DNA of 64,000 bases from the NCBI RefSeq assembly GCF_013266735.1, contig NZ_JABSNU010000013.1, positions 1 to 64,000 of the forward strand, given 5' to 3'. This stretch comes from Pedobacter foliorum (lineage in GTDB: Bacteria > Bacteroidota > Bacteroidia > Sphingobacteriales > Sphingobacteriaceae). Below are positions 27,165 through 36,408 of the stretch, piece by piece. A program made the position numbers and the translations under genes. Position 1 is the stretch's first letter. Each line of letters starts with the position of its first letter. Under the pieces are notes generated by a model. It worked only from the letters and a program-made list of their open reading frames with translations. It ran no database searches and was not told the DNA's origin.

Positions 27165-28037
27165 TTAGTGACTCTTTTTCAAACTGCCAAAAATTGTAGT
27201 AACAGCTTTTACAATTGCTACTACAATTAATCCGGCAACCAACCCAAACAATAACTCCTTAACTAGCGTTGCTATATTTGGTAATATGTGGTGTAAAAAC
27301 TCAATGTTATGAACAAAGATGCCACCCGAAACCAAAATCAATGCAATTGTTCCCACTACAGCCAGAATCCTTATGATAATAGGTAATGATTTAACCAGCA
27401 AATGACCAATGCTTGCAAAGAAACCTTTGTCGCCAGAGCGTTTGATTAATTTGTAGCCGGCATCGTCCATTCTAACAATAATGGCTACTATGCCATAAAC
27501 TCCGATGGTAGCCAATAGTGCAATAACGGAAACCGTTAAAATCTGTATTGTTAAACTTTCTTCTAAAACACTCCCTAACGCAATAATTACGATTTCTATT
27601 GAGAGTATGAAATCAGTCATTACAGCAGATTTAACCTTTGTTTTTTCTGCATCACTATCGTCTTGTTTTGTCTCTGCAATTACTTTATCACCTGTTTTTT
27701 GGCGATGAAAAAAGTATTCAATTATTTTTTCAACTCCTTCATAAGCTAGGAAAAAACCTCCCAGAACTAAAATGACCTTAATCGCTATCGGAAAAAATGC
27801 ATTGAGTAATAATGCAATGGGAACAATAATAATCTTGTTGATGAATGAACCTTTGGTAATTGCCCAGAGTACAGGCAATTCTCTTGAGGACAGAAATCCA
27901 GTCGCTTTTTCGGCGTTTACTGCTAAATCATCGCCCAAAATACCTGCGGTATTTTTAGCTGCAATTTTAGCAGTTACAGAAACATCATCCATTAAAGCAG
28001 CGATATCATCTAAAATCGCGAAAAAACCTGAAGCCAT
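27165..28037 (-). CDS. DUF808 membrane protein (YedI-like)
   Basis: A 290-residue integral membrane protein. The N-terminus MASGFFAILDDIAALMDDV and the segment KNTAGILGDDLAVNAEKA are the conserved DUF808 signatures. About six membrane helices follow (near 80-105, 140-160, 165-185, 210-235, 240-262 and 265-285). The family is widespread and uncharacterised. Confidence 0.9.
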   Translation of the reverse strand: MASGFFAILDDIAALMDDVSVTAKIAAKNTAGILGDDLAVNAEKATGFLSSRELPVLWAITKGSFINKIIIVPIALLLNAFFPIAIKVILVLGGFFLAYEGVEKIIEYFFHRQKTGDKVIAETKQDDSDAEKTKVKSAVMTDFILSIEIVIIALGSVLEESLTIQILTVSVIALLATIGVYGIVAIIVRMDDAGYKLIKRSGDKGFFASIGHLLVKSLPIIIRILAVVGTIALILVSGGIFVHNIEFLHHILPNIATLVKELLFGLVAGLIVVAIVKAVTTIFGSLKKSH

Positions 28038-28199
28038 CTTTATTTAATTAATAAGGTGCAAAATATCTTTTAAAACTTGATTTTGAAAGTAAAAAGTAAC
28101 AATGAGATAGATATTGGTAAAATTGAACCTCTAACATAGATAAGAGTAAAGGCAGTATAAAACAATTTTCATTATCTTAACAACCAAATATTACGCTCC

Positions 28200-29117
28200 A
28201 TGAGAAAATCCCTATTGCTCTTTGTATTATCCGTCGGCTTATTAGCTTGTAAATCAAAGTCTTCCAGAATACTTATCAAGCTCGAAAAGGGGCAGCAATA
28301 CACACAGCATGTTGTTATTAAAATGATTACCTCTCAAAAAATTGATGGTAAAGAAACTTCTTCTTCAAGTGTTTCTGACGGGGTAAGCAAATTTGAGGTC
28401 GTTAATGTGAGTGATAGTATTTACACATTTAAGGTAATCTATGTGTCTTTGTCTGCTAAGGTAAGCGTTAATGGTGATTCTAGTGTTGCTATGAAAAACC
28501 CGATGATGTCTGTATTTGATGCTTTAAAAGGTAATTCTTATCAGATTAAGATGTCAAATACCGGTCGTGTGATTGAAGTTAAGGGGGCAGATTCAGTATT
28601 GAAAAAGATAATTACTGACATGCCTGGTCTCCCAGAAGAGAGCAAAGAGATGCTGATGAAGCAAATATCGTTTACCTATGGGGATAAAGCCATTAAAGAA
28701 AACACTCCGCTCGGAATGAACATGTATCCGCAGAAATTGGTAAAAGAGGGGGATACCTGGAATTTCAATCGCAAGGGGGGAGAAAATCCTATGGAACCAA
28801 AAATGGATGCGGTTTATAAGCTCGATAAAATTACCGCATCTGAGTACCTGATCAGTGGAATTACTAAAATGGAGATAGGCAATCAGAGCAAGGATAGTAA
28901 GATCAGCGGAGGTAATCCGATGGCGTTTAGTGTTTCTGGTATCATGAATTCTAACAATAAAATTGATAAGAAAACCGGGGTGATAACGGAAATCAAGGTC
29001 AGTCAAGACCTGAAAGGCAGTGTAACCGTTAATAGTGGTGACCAGACGCAGAAAGGGACTACAATACCAATGACCATAAAAGGAGAAACTATAGTGACAA
29101 ATACTTTTACTAATTGA
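28200..29117 (+). CDS. DUF6263-like lipoprotein
   Basis: A 305-residue lipoprotein; the lipobox VGLLAC places the lipidated Cys at residue 17. The mature protein is beta-rich, with KLEKGQQYTQHVV near its start, a central MSNTGRVIEVKG motif and GDTWNFNR. These match a Bacteroidota family of uncharacterised secreted lipoproteins (DUF6263). It ends 15 bases before the YdeI-like gene. Confidence 0.7.
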   Translation: MRKSLLLFVLSVGLLACKSKSSRILIKLEKGQQYTQHVVIKMITSQKIDGKETSSSSVSDGVSKFEVVNVSDSIYTFKVIYVSLSAKVSVNGDSSVAMKNPMMSVFDALKGNSYQIKMSNTGRVIEVKGADSVLKKIITDMPGLPEESKEMLMKQISFTYGDKAIKENTPLGMNMYPQKLVKEGDTWNFNRKGGENPMEPKMDAVYKLDKITASEYLISGITKMEIGNQSKDSKISGGNPMAFSVSGIMNSNNKIDKKTGVITEIKVSQDLKGSVTVNSGDQTQKGTTIPMTIKGETIVTNTFTN

Positions 29118-29132
29118 GGTAGCTAAACAGCA

Positions 29133-29711
29133 ATGGAGAAAAAAGAAATAGAAACCTTTTGCCCCACAAGTTTACAAGAGTGGCGACAATGGTTAGAAGA
29201 AAATCATAGATCAAAGCAATCCATTTGGGTCCTTTATTATAAAAAGAAGTCTAATGTGGCTTCAATAACTTATACTGATGCTGTTGATGAAGCGCTTTGC
29301 TTTGGCTGGATAGACAGTACAAGAAGGGCAGTTGATGATCATACATTTATACAGTTTTTCTGCAAGCGAAAACCAAATAGTGTTTGGTCTAAGGTAAACA
29401 AGGCGAAGGTTCAGCGATTAATTGATGCAGGACTTTTTGCACAAGCAGGCCACGAAAGCATTGAAATTGCAAAGCAGAATGGCTCGTGGGCAATTTTAGA
29501 CGATGTTGAAGAATTAATAATACCCGAAGATCTGGAAAAAGAATTCGAAACTAAAGAAGGATCAATGGACTTCTTTTTAAGCTTAAGCAAGTCTGTCAGG
29601 AAAAGTATTTTACAATGGCTTGTGCTTGCCAAACGTCCAGAAACCAGACAAAAACGGATTACCGAAATAGCAGAACTCGCTGCCCAAAAACTGAAACCGA
29701 AACAATTTTGA
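29133..29711 (+). CDS. YdeI/OmpD-associated family protein
   Basis: A 192-residue cytoplasmic protein. Family signatures are RQWLEENHRSKQSIWVLYYKK, SITYTDAVDEALCFGWIDS, KRKPNSVWSKVNKAKVQRL and the C-terminal ILQWLVLAKRPETRQKRI. These identify the YdeI/OmpD-associated (bacteriocin-protection) family, whose biochemical function is unknown. Its last 20 codons recur in a chimeric fragment at 31084-31239, evidence of local duplication. Confidence 0.88.
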   Translation: MEKKEIETFCPTSLQEWRQWLEENHRSKQSIWVLYYKKKSNVASITYTDAVDEALCFGWIDSTRRAVDDHTFIQFFCKRKPNSVWSKVNKAKVQRLIDAGLFAQAGHESIEIAKQNGSWAILDDVEELIIPEDLEKEFETKEGSMDFFLSLSKSVRKSILQWLVLAKRPETRQKRITEIAELAAQKLKPKQF

Positions 29712-29738
29712 TGAAAGAATAGACTCTGTTTACATTAT

Positions 29739-30941
29739 TTACAAATCCACCAGTTTCTCTTCTAATTTTTTTAGACCGATACTTTCATCGAATCCGATTT
29801 CGCGATAAACAATCTTACCTTCTTTGTTGATTAAAATGAGGGTTGGGTAGCCCTTTAGGCTATAATTCAAATCTATAGGCCAGTTGTCTCTTGATTTGTA
29901 AATATCTGTCTTTAGAATATGGCGCCATATTCCTGTTCCGTCTTCTGCTATTGCTTCTTTCCAATATTTTCTTTGGTCTGGTGAAATACTAATTATTTCT
30001 AAACCCTTATTGCTATAGGCCTGATAAAACTTTTTTAGAGCGGGAATTTGAAGGCGACAAGGTATGCATGCAGAGAACCAAAACTCTAGTAAAACATATT
30101 TCTTGCCATTAAAATCTTTTAAACTGATCACCTCTCCGTTAATATCCTTTGCAGTAAAATCAGCAGCATTATCGCCAACAAAAGCAATGTCGCTTGATTT
30201 GATTATACGGGCAATATTTACACCCAAAGGGCTCTGTTTTACTTCGGGAGAGAAATTTCTGAAAATTAACATCGCGCTATCTACAGAAAGCTGGTTGAGT
30301 TCGTACTCCATAAGATATGGACTTATAAATGAATTGGGGTTTGAGGTAATGTAGTCTAAGTTTATTCTTCTTAGTCTGCTAAAACTTTGTGCCAGTTTAT
30401 CACGTAGGTCGATTAGTTTGGTGTTCAAGGAAGCTGATTCACCAACGCTCTTGATGGAGTCAGTAATCTGCGAAATTTCCTTGCGATTTGAAGAGATATA
30501 GATCCCTAAAGGATCTCTTTTTAGGTTTAGTTTGTCGAACGCAATTTGGGTTTTAGAACCGCTAAGCTTTGCATGTGGGAAATCATCTTCGGTTACCAAG
30601 ATCTTCATGTCATTAGGCTCCAGAAATAATACCGTCCTGTTGGGATCATCGATCAGTCTTGTTTTTACAATTCCGATTAGGTAAGCAATTGTTGGTTGGG
30701 CTATTGCTCCATTGAATTTAAAATACCCCTTTTTTAGATAGGTAGTGTCGATAATGTATTTGCCAGCTAAGTTTGTGTAGCCTAACATTAACCGACCGGT
30801 ATCTCGACCATCTACTTTTCCTGAAAGTGAAAATTTGGTTCCATTTTTAGTTTTCGGAAGGATATAAGATGTGGTTTCCTGTCCGTACGAAATAATTGAA
30901 AATATAGATAATAGGAGAGAAAGAATGATTTTTTTTAACAT
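29739..30941 (-). CDS. TlpA-family thiol-disulfide protein with DUF4369 domain
   Basis: A 400-residue exported protein with a signal peptide (about residues 1-20, ending SYGQE). An N-terminal DUF4369 beta domain (about 30-125) is followed by a helical linker and a C-terminal thioredoxin/AhpC-TSA domain (about 258-400). The active site is CIPC (about 291-294) in FWFSACIPC, with the cis-Pro loop at KGYPTLILIN. Such proteins act in the periplasm as thiol reductants or oxidants. Partners are not evident. The gene lies between the YdeI gene and the copy of its 3' end. Confidence 0.85.
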   Translation of the reverse strand: MLKKIILSLLLSIFSIISYGQETTSYILPKTKNGTKFSLSGKVDGRDTGRLMLGYTNLAGKYIIDTTYLKKGYFKFNGAIAQPTIAYLIGIVKTRLIDDPNRTVLFLEPNDMKILVTEDDFPHAKLSGSKTQIAFDKLNLKRDPLGIYISSNRKEISQITDSIKSVGESASLNTKLIDLRDKLAQSFSRLRRINLDYITSNPNSFISPYLMEYELNQLSVDSAMLIFRNFSPEVKQSPLGVNIARIIKSSDIAFVGDNAADFTAKDINGEVISLKDFNGKKYVLLEFWFSACIPCRLQIPALKKFYQAYSNKGLEIISISPDQRKYWKEAIAEDGTGIWRHILKTDIYKSRDNWPIDLNYSLKGYPTLILINKEGKIVYREIGFDESIGLKKLEEKLVDL

Positions 30942-31083
30942 AATAGAGACGTTAAGTATTTAGAAGATAGCTGAATATACGAAATGAAAAGCTGTGGGCG
31001 AAAATATTTTCACGTTGTTCCATATTCTCAATTTTCATTGGGCATAAAACAAATATTGTATCACAGCTTAGAATAATAAGAAC

Positions 31084-31239
31084 ATGGGACAAAGAATCAA
31101 TGCCTTGGTAAAAGGTCAAAACGTAATGAAAGCCATGTATGGTTTAGGAATATATCTTGCTAAATCTCTGGTAAAACAAAAACGAATTGTAGAAATAGCA
31201 GAACTTGCTGCTCAAAAACTGAAGCCGAAACAATTTTGA
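31084..31239 (+). pseudogene. Chimeric gene scar: AhpD-like start fused to YdeI tail
   Basis: A 51-codon ORF. The first about 31 residues (MGQRINALVKGQ, KAMYGLGIYLAKS) resemble the start of carboxymuconolactone decarboxylase/AhpD-like proteins. The last 20 (KRIVEIAELAAQKLKPKQF) nearly match the C-terminus of the YdeI-like protein encoded at 29133-29711. It looks like a recombination junction rather than a functional gene. It lies right at the left edge of the conjugation-gene region. Confidence 0.6.
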
Positions 31240-31254
31240 CGAGTCAAAGTGGGC

Positions 31255-31539
31255 TCAGCCCAGCATCATAACTTTACTGCTGGTCATTCTGTTGAAGCTC
31301 GGCTGATAGCAGATGTAGCCATATTCATCTAATGCTCGGATGGCGCTGTGCCAGGTTGCGCTGCTGGATACTTTTGCCAGTGGCATGAGTTGCTGGCTTT
31401 TTACCAGAATGAATGTGGGGCAGTTGCCCTCAATCCAGTGCTGGTAAAGCGCCATATAGACTGCAATATGTGTCGTTCTGATTCGTGGATCATCTTTGAC
31501 CTTTTCCAGAAATTGTTTTAAAATAGCTGCTGTTTCCAT
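31255..31539 (-). CDS. Small winged-helix-like protein of the conjugative element
   Basis: A 94-residue protein with a helix-turn-helix-like layout: helix FLEKVKDDPRIRTTHIAVYMALYQHW, then MPLAKVSSSATWHSAIRALDEYGY, the pattern of an N-terminal replication/transcription winged helix (key residues only: TTHIAVYMAL; SSATWHSAIRAL). Proteins of this size and pattern accompany Bacteroidota mobile elements. It is the last gene of the minus-strand tra run. Function unknown. Confidence 0.5.
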   Translation of the reverse strand: METAAILKQFLEKVKDDPRIRTTHIAVYMALYQHWIEGNCPTFILVKSQQLMPLAKVSSSATWHSAIRALDEYGYICYQPSFNRMTSSKVMMLG

Positions 31540-31603
31540 TTTGATTGTGTCAGTTGGTTTGCTGACGCCATTACTGGCATCAGCGGTTTGGATCTTTTGT
31601 TTG

Positions 31604-32392
31604 CTAAGACACGCTTGGCCCGGACTTTTTTACCCTGGGCCTAGGCGTTTTGTTTTCTAGAGAAGGTTCTTGTGGATTTGTTTGCTCTTTAGCTTGTTGT
31701 TGGTTTTGGTACAACTTGTTTCTGTTCATGTCGTATACATCAATGCATTTAAATCGGGGGTTGGCAGCCACAAAATGCTGCTGCAGCTGACCGTTTTCCA
31801 CCAAGTTTACCGATTGCAAGTTTCCCTTTTGAAGGGACTGCAGGAGTCTTTCTGCTGTTGTCTCCTCGCCGAGTTCCGCAATAGGCAATTTTTGTAGTGT
31901 TTGCAGGAGATCGAACCCGTAATTGTCTCCGAAGGTCTGGAATTTGTAGTTTCCATATTTATCGGTTTCTTTAAAGTTTAGCTGCGTCCATGCATTATAT
32001 TTCTCACCTGTAGCAATATATTTGTCTAGGATAACGTCTTTCTCCATTTTAGTGTATTCCTTGAAAACCGACCTTCCGCTTAAAAGATTATAGGCCTCTT
32101 TCTGGGTGATGTTGTTCTCCTTGCCGATTTGAAAGGTTTGGCTCATCAGTTGTTCTGAGTGTTCAGGCCTGAAGGTCAGTTCATAACGATTAAAGAAGTA
32201 CAAGTCGCTCGATTCTGATCTGCTGAAATCTAATCGGGAAATGACCACATCATTGCCAAATTCGGTACGGTTTAGTAGTTGAAATTCTTTGAGTTCTTTG
32301 CCGATCTTTTCATTCAGTTGGCTTTCATAGCCTTCACCAAATCCGGTGTATTTGATTTGGTCTTTCAGGAATTCTACATTTTTCTTGTTCAT
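31604..32392 (-). CDS. Conjugative-element protein of the DUF3945/DUF4099 type
   Basis: A 262-residue hydrophilic protein. LKDQIKYTGFGEGYESQL at the start, LYFFNRYELTFR, AYNLLSGRSVFKE, AWTQLNFKETDKYGNY and NPRFKCIDVYDMN are characteristic of a family found next to relaxation or transfer genes in Bacteroidota elements. The C-terminus is a basic, Pro-rich tail. No enzymatic motif is seen. It follows traM by 19 bases where traN would be expected. Confidence 0.6.
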   Translation of the reverse strand: MNKKNVEFLKDQIKYTGFGEGYESQLNEKIGKELKEFQLLNRTEFGNDVVISRLDFSRSESSDLYFFNRYELTFRPEHSEQLMSQTFQIGKENNITQKEAYNLLSGRSVFKEYTKMEKDVILDKYIATGEKYNAWTQLNFKETDKYGNYKFQTFGDNYGFDLLQTLQKLPIAELGEETTAERLLQSLQKGNLQSVNLVENGQLQQHFVAANPRFKCIDVYDMNRNKLYQNQQQAKEQTNPQEPSLENKTPRPRVKKSGPSVS

Positions 32393-32411
32393 GATTTTGG
32401 AATTAAATTGA

Positions 32412-33518
32412 TTAATATGATTGATTGTTCTTTAGCAGTACTGGGTAACCGGCTTTGAGTTTGGCTTTGACCTGTTTTATTTTTTTACCGAATAATCCTT
32501 TGGCTGTGGTGATACCCGCTCCGGCAATCTGTGTGCGCAGATCCTGGTCCATATTCATCAACTGCAAACCCTGTATCGCGTTATCTGATCCCTCTTTAAG
32601 GGCATCAGCGGTAATTGCTTCAGGAGCATTGATTCCTTCCATACTGTCTTTCAAATCATATACCAGTAGGTCAACGGGAATAATGGCATAACCAAGGCCG
32701 ATGTTTTTAATGTGTAGTCTGATCCGCTGGTTGCTGATCTCGCAGCTGCCATATACCTGGTGCCCTTTAGGGATGTACTGTCCGTTTAGTACTACTGAAT
32801 CCAACAGGGTTAAGGCGACTACAGTGCCTTGTTTGACTTTCTGATTTTGAGCAACCATTGCAGGGATTGCAGTGTAAGTCTTTTTGGGGTTTTCGGGTAC
32901 AGCTGGTTTTTGCTGTTCGGTTAGGCTCTGGGGATGCTGAATTTCCTGAATTTTTTCTAATATCTGTTGAAGCTGACTGAGCTCTGGATCTTCTTGTTTC
33001 CCTTCTTCCATGGAGCTCATCATGGATTTGAGTTGCTGGATTTGGGGAGGCTCCTGTGCTGCGGGATCAGAATTACTTTTTAACATAGGATCAGGCTTTT
33101 TTTGCTCAGGCTGATTCAGTATCCTGTTGAGCTGATCCAACCTTTGGTAGATCTGCCGTTCGTTCGGTTCAGGGGAATTGCCTTCAAGATAGACTGAACT
33201 TTGGTCATACGTTTTAGGAGCAGTTGGGGCATATTCCTCACTATAAGGACCTTGCTTGGATTGCTGGGCAAGCCGATTTGAATCAGCAGTTGCATTTTCA
33301 TAGAAGCTCATCTTATTCAGCTGTTTTTCCGTATTGTTTTTGGCATCAGGCAATTCGGTATTGATGCCTGTAAACGTTACTTTTTTATCATTAGCATTGC
33401 CTTGTCCTCCACCTAGCAACATAAATAGAAGGGTGGCAAATGGGGCGATAACCACGGGCAGGAAAGTGTAGAACCTGCGCTTTTTTAGAAATTCAGAAGA
33501 GCTGTGTAATGGATTCAT
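32412..33518 (-). CDS. traM: Conjugative transposon protein TraM
   Basis: A 368-residue VirB10-like protein. One N-terminal membrane helix (about residues 18-37, FLPVVIAPFATLLFMLLGG) is followed by a long Gln/Pro-rich linker (about 60-215). The C-terminal TraM domain (about 215-368) shows VKQGTVVALTLLDSVVLNG, YGSCEISNQRIRLHI and YAIIPVDLLVYDL. In CTnDOT-type systems TraM spans the periplasm and links inner- and outer-membrane parts of the mating channel. The ATG overlaps the end of the preceding gene's spacing (two bases apart). Confidence 0.9.
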   Translation of the reverse strand: MNPLHSSSEFLKKRRFYTFLPVVIAPFATLLFMLLGGGQGNANDKKVTFTGINTELPDAKNNTEKQLNKMSFYENATADSNRLAQQSKQGPYSEEYAPTAPKTYDQSSVYLEGNSPEPNERQIYQRLDQLNRILNQPEQKKPDPMLKSNSDPAAQEPPQIQQLKSMMSSMEEGKQEDPELSQLQQILEKIQEIQHPQSLTEQQKPAVPENPKKTYTAIPAMVAQNQKVKQGTVVALTLLDSVVLNGQYIPKGHQVYGSCEISNQRIRLHIKNIGLGYAIIPVDLLVYDLKDSMEGINAPEAITADALKEGSDNAIQGLQLMNMDQDLRTQIAGAGITTAKGLFGKKIKQVKAKLKAGYPVLLKNNQSY

Positions 33519-33520
33519 AT

Positions 33521-33850
33521 TTAATGTTTTTTACGAGATTCATAAATTTTTTCCATAAACAGCAGACTGTCTGAGGCTAGGGTTTGAGTGATTGGGCCGG
33601 TTGTCATTTGAATAGGCGTAACGGACCTTTCGCTGATGCTGCCGGTGCTAAGGCGCCTGATACTCCAGTTTATCAGGCTGATGCCAGTCAACAGCAACAC
33701 AGTGATTCTTATTTTTGAGGGCAGATAATTGAATAAACGGGTCATAGAACTAACCCAGCTATTTTGGAGCTTTAGAATTCCGTAGCTGATGTTTCTGGCT
33801 ACTGTTTCCTGTAGCATAGCTTTGCTGTTTCTTTCTTTATTATTTTTCAT
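33521..33850 (-). CDS. Small membrane conjugation protein, TraL-like position
   Basis: A 109-residue protein with one membrane helix (about residues 48-66, IRITVLLLTGISLINW) and a short periplasmic tail. It lies between traK and traM, exactly where CTnDOT-type operons carry traL, a small membrane protein. Sequence alone is not diagnostic; the name rests on order and topology. Confidence 0.6.
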   Translation of the reverse strand: MKNNKERNSKAMLQETVARNISYGILKLQNSWVSSMTRLFNYLPSKIRITVLLLTGISLINWSIRRLSTGSISERSVTPIQMTTGPITQTLASDSLLFMEKIYESRKKH

Positions 33851-33945
33851 AAGTACATAATTTGAGTTTTAATGTTATGAACCGATCATTCACTGCTGTT
33901 TGTGCGTGGATGCTCTTGATGATTTCATGATTATGGGGTTTTGGT

Positions 33946-34548
33946 TTAGAGGTTTTTATTTTCCAGAGTATTCCAATGTTCAATTAAAAAACCGTGTGGA
34001 TTGTTATCACTGCGAATGACCTCCTTCAGCTGCCCAGAGGTGATCAGTGTCCTTGAAAGTTGACTGGTCTGGCGAATGATCTGTTGGGTGGCATAGCAGC
34101 GAAAATGGTAGGGGTAGCTCTTGGTGTCTATATTTATGCTGTCCACTTGAAGTGATTGATTGATATTTCCTGCAATTAAATTTGCATAATAGCCCTTCTC
34201 TTCTAGATTGTCGTAGGCATGTTTGGCGCTCTGATCGGCCAGGTACAGTGCTTTACTGATGTGCTCTTTGATGACTTTGTCATCGGGACTCAGGCTGAAA
34301 AATAGTTGGTGAAAGGTGGCAACATGATCCCTAGCTTCTACTTCCAAATTGTCTTTTCTACTGGAAGTCATGGCATTGATCACTTTGCCGTTAAGTAGGA
34401 TCAGTACGCGGTTTTCCGCCCTGTAGACCCGTTGATCTGAACGGTAGGTATAAAAGCAGGTGAAGCCTATATTGGCCAGAATTACAAGCAGGCTGAAAAT
34501 GCGGAGCTGCCTAAATGCTGTATCGATGTTTTTTATTTGCTGAAACAT
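33946..34548 (-). CDS. traK: Conjugative transposon protein TraK
   Basis: A 200-residue VirB8-like protein. The N-terminus has a membrane helix (about residues 17-36, IFSLLVILANIGFTCFY). The periplasmic domain contains ILLNGKVINAMTSSRKDN, RDHVATFHQLFFSLSPDD and CYATQQIIRQT, all typical of TraK of Bacteroidetes conjugative transposons. It is an inner-membrane scaffold of the mating apparatus. Confidence 0.9.
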   Translation of the reverse strand: MFQQIKNIDTAFRQLRIFSLLVILANIGFTCFYTYRSDQRVYRAENRVLILLNGKVINAMTSSRKDNLEVEARDHVATFHQLFFSLSPDDKVIKEHISKALYLADQSAKHAYDNLEEKGYYANLIAGNINQSLQVDSINIDTKSYPYHFRCYATQQIIRQTSQLSRTLITSGQLKEVIRSDNNPHGFLIEHWNTLENKNL

Positions 34549-34568
34549 ACCTCTGAGATTAATGGGAG

Positions 34569-35771
34569 TTAAGAACCAAGAATTTTATTGTGCATATAGC
34601 CGTTGTTTTTTCCATCTGATCGACCAGCTTTCCCATCAGAGGCGGAGTTCCCTTCCTGGGAGCCGGGAGATGATCCGAGTAAGTGCGTTGCCCCGCTGGC
34701 TGCTTTGGAGGCACCTGCTGTGGCAACCATAGCAGTACCTGTTGCCGCTCCTGACATCATATTGGTGACTTGTTGGGTTATTGCACCAGCACCACCTGCA
34801 TTTACAATGTAGCCGGCCACGCTGGGCACAGTAAAGTAGCCGACAATGCCAATGAGCAAGAAGATAAGGTAGGCCGTATCGGTGGAACTAAATAAGGTAT
34901 CCCCATTTTGTTGGATCTCTCCGATATCCAGGATGAGCATTTTTTCCTGTACTTTGGCGATGATGCTGCCAAAGATATTAGCTACGGGCAACCACAAAAA
35001 GATATTCAGATAACGTGCCAGCCAGGAACTCAGCGTATTTTGGAACCCGTCGAATACCGCGATGCCCAGTACCAATGGTCCCAGAATGGCCATGACCAGT
35101 AGGTTAAAGGTCCTCAGGGTGTTGATGCAAAGTGCGGCTGCTTCATATACCACACGCAGGATCTCGCTCATCCATTCTTTGACTGAATTCCTGAAGTTGT
35201 AAGAAGCTTTTGACATGGCAAAGCGGACTTCATTGCCTAAGCCATCCAGGACTCCTTCTTCTGCTGGATCCTGGTTGTCATAAGTGTATTTATACCATTT
35301 GTCCCGGTCACCCTCACCGGTTGACCCGACGTACATTTTCCAGGCATCGCTTGCTTTAACCTGTTTTTCTTTTGCCTCAAGGAGTTTGGTAATCGCCTGG
35401 TTGGAACTGGTCATCATCTCAGCTGTAGCCGTCACCGTAGGTTTCATCACCCCGTTGATCATGCTCAGTACCGAGGGGTAGATCATAATCGCAAATCCCA
35501 GTACAAAGGGGCGAAACAGGGGGTAGAAATTGATGGACTCCGCATTTGCGATGTGTCTCCATATCCTGGAACCGATATACCAAAGGGCTGCAAAACCTGC
35601 AATGCCCTGGGCAACACTGATGAGCTTAGTACAGAGTGGCATCATTTCTTGATACAGTTGATCTAGTACATCATGCAGGCTATTCATCTCTTGGGCAAGC
35701 CCCTCTGCCTTGCAGACTGCCGGTAGCAATAAAAAAAATATTGGACCGATTAGTTTTGTTGTTTTGTTCAT
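34569..35771 (-). CDS. traJ: Conjugative transposon protein TraJ
   Basis: A VirB6-like polytopic inner-membrane protein of 400 residues from the ATG at 35771. This start (MNKTTKLIG) was preferred to an upstream in-frame ATG because it precedes the signal-like helix ending CKAEG and leaves a ten-base gap after the preceding gene. Helices lie near residues 8-24, 50-68, 88-108, 215-245, 260-280 and 300-330. The C-terminus is low-complexity Gly/Ser/Ala. Motifs such as MAILGPLVLGIAVFDGF and WLARYLNIFLWLPVANIFG fit the TraJ family. Confidence 0.9.
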   Translation of the reverse strand: MNKTTKLIGPIFFLLLPAVCKAEGLAQEMNSLHDVLDQLYQEMMPLCTKLISVAQGIAGFAALWYIGSRIWRHIANAESINFYPLFRPFVLGFAIMIYPSVLSMINGVMKPTVTATAEMMTSSNQAITKLLEAKEKQVKASDAWKMYVGSTGEGDRDKWYKYTYDNQDPAEEGVLDGLGNEVRFAMSKASYNFRNSVKEWMSEILRVVYEAAALCINTLRTFNLLVMAILGPLVLGIAVFDGFQNTLSSWLARYLNIFLWLPVANIFGSIIAKVQEKMLILDIGEIQQNGDTLFSSTDTAYLIFLLIGIVGYFTVPSVAGYIVNAGGAGAITQQVTNMMSGAATGTAMVATAGASKAASGATHLLGSSPGSQEGNSASDGKAGRSDGKNNGYMHNKILGS

Positions 35772-35781
35772 GTGGATAAGT

Positions 35782-36408
35782 CTAGGGCCGTATGCCATAA
35801 AGCTCACGGCTGGATTGAATGTCTTGGTTTGCTGCGCTGCGCTGTATAGAAAGAAGGCTACTCTCGGTGTTGAATTTGTTCAGAAAAATCAGCTTTTCCT
35901 GGAGCTGCTGATAGATCTGGTCGATGGCGCTGAGGCGCTCCTGGTCGGACATGCGAAGCTGACCGGCGGTGACTACGGTGAGTAGGTCGTTGAGACTGTC
36001 CAGACTTTGCTTCAGGAGGCGGTCATAGACCCTGGCGATATACTGCAGCTCAGCAGGGCTGAAATTACCACTAAGGAGAAAACGCTGATAAGCGGCTTTG
36101 TACTCACGTACCAGTAGGAGCTGAGTGGAAACAATATCGGCCACCTTTTTATACTTTCTGACCGCGGGGCTTACCTGCATGAGTCCGTCTAAAAAAGCCT
36201 GGTGCAAGTTGAAATTCCCCCTTGAAAGATCTCTGACTGTATTGTAACCGTTACTGATGATGGTATAGCCTTTTTTCATGTCCTTAAGTATTTTTTTGAA
36301 CTGATCGAGTTTTTCAACATTCAGCAGCAATTGCTGCATTTCCTGACTTTGCCCTTTTCCATAGTAACAGCTTAGCTGAAGCAGGAGTACCAGTAGCAGG
36401 ATTTTCAT
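35782..36408 (-). CDS. TraI-like conjugation protein, paralogue 3
   Basis: A 208-residue exported helical protein with a signal peptide (about residues 1-19, ending GKGQS). The body is mostly coiled helices. YTIISNGYNTVRDLSRGNFNLHQAF shares its core (GNFNLH) with the neighbouring 217-residue protein (GDFNLH). The section FSPAELQYIARVYDRLLKQS matches STQELEYMAKVYAGILKQS of the 223-residue protein, and MSDQERL matches MSDAARL. It is one of three adjacent paralogues of the TraI/VirB5-like type. Its ATG overlaps the stop of paralogue 2 by four bases. Confidence 0.75.
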   Translation of the reverse strand: MKILLLVLLLQLSCYYGKGQSQEMQQLLLNVEKLDQFKKILKDMKKGYTIISNGYNTVRDLSRGNFNLHQAFLDGLMQVSPAVRKYKKVADIVSTQLLLVREYKAAYQRFLLSGNFSPAELQYIARVYDRLLKQSLDSLNDLLTVVTAGQLRMSDQERLSAIDQIYQQLQEKLIFLNKFNTESSLLSIQRSAANQDIQSSRELYGIRP

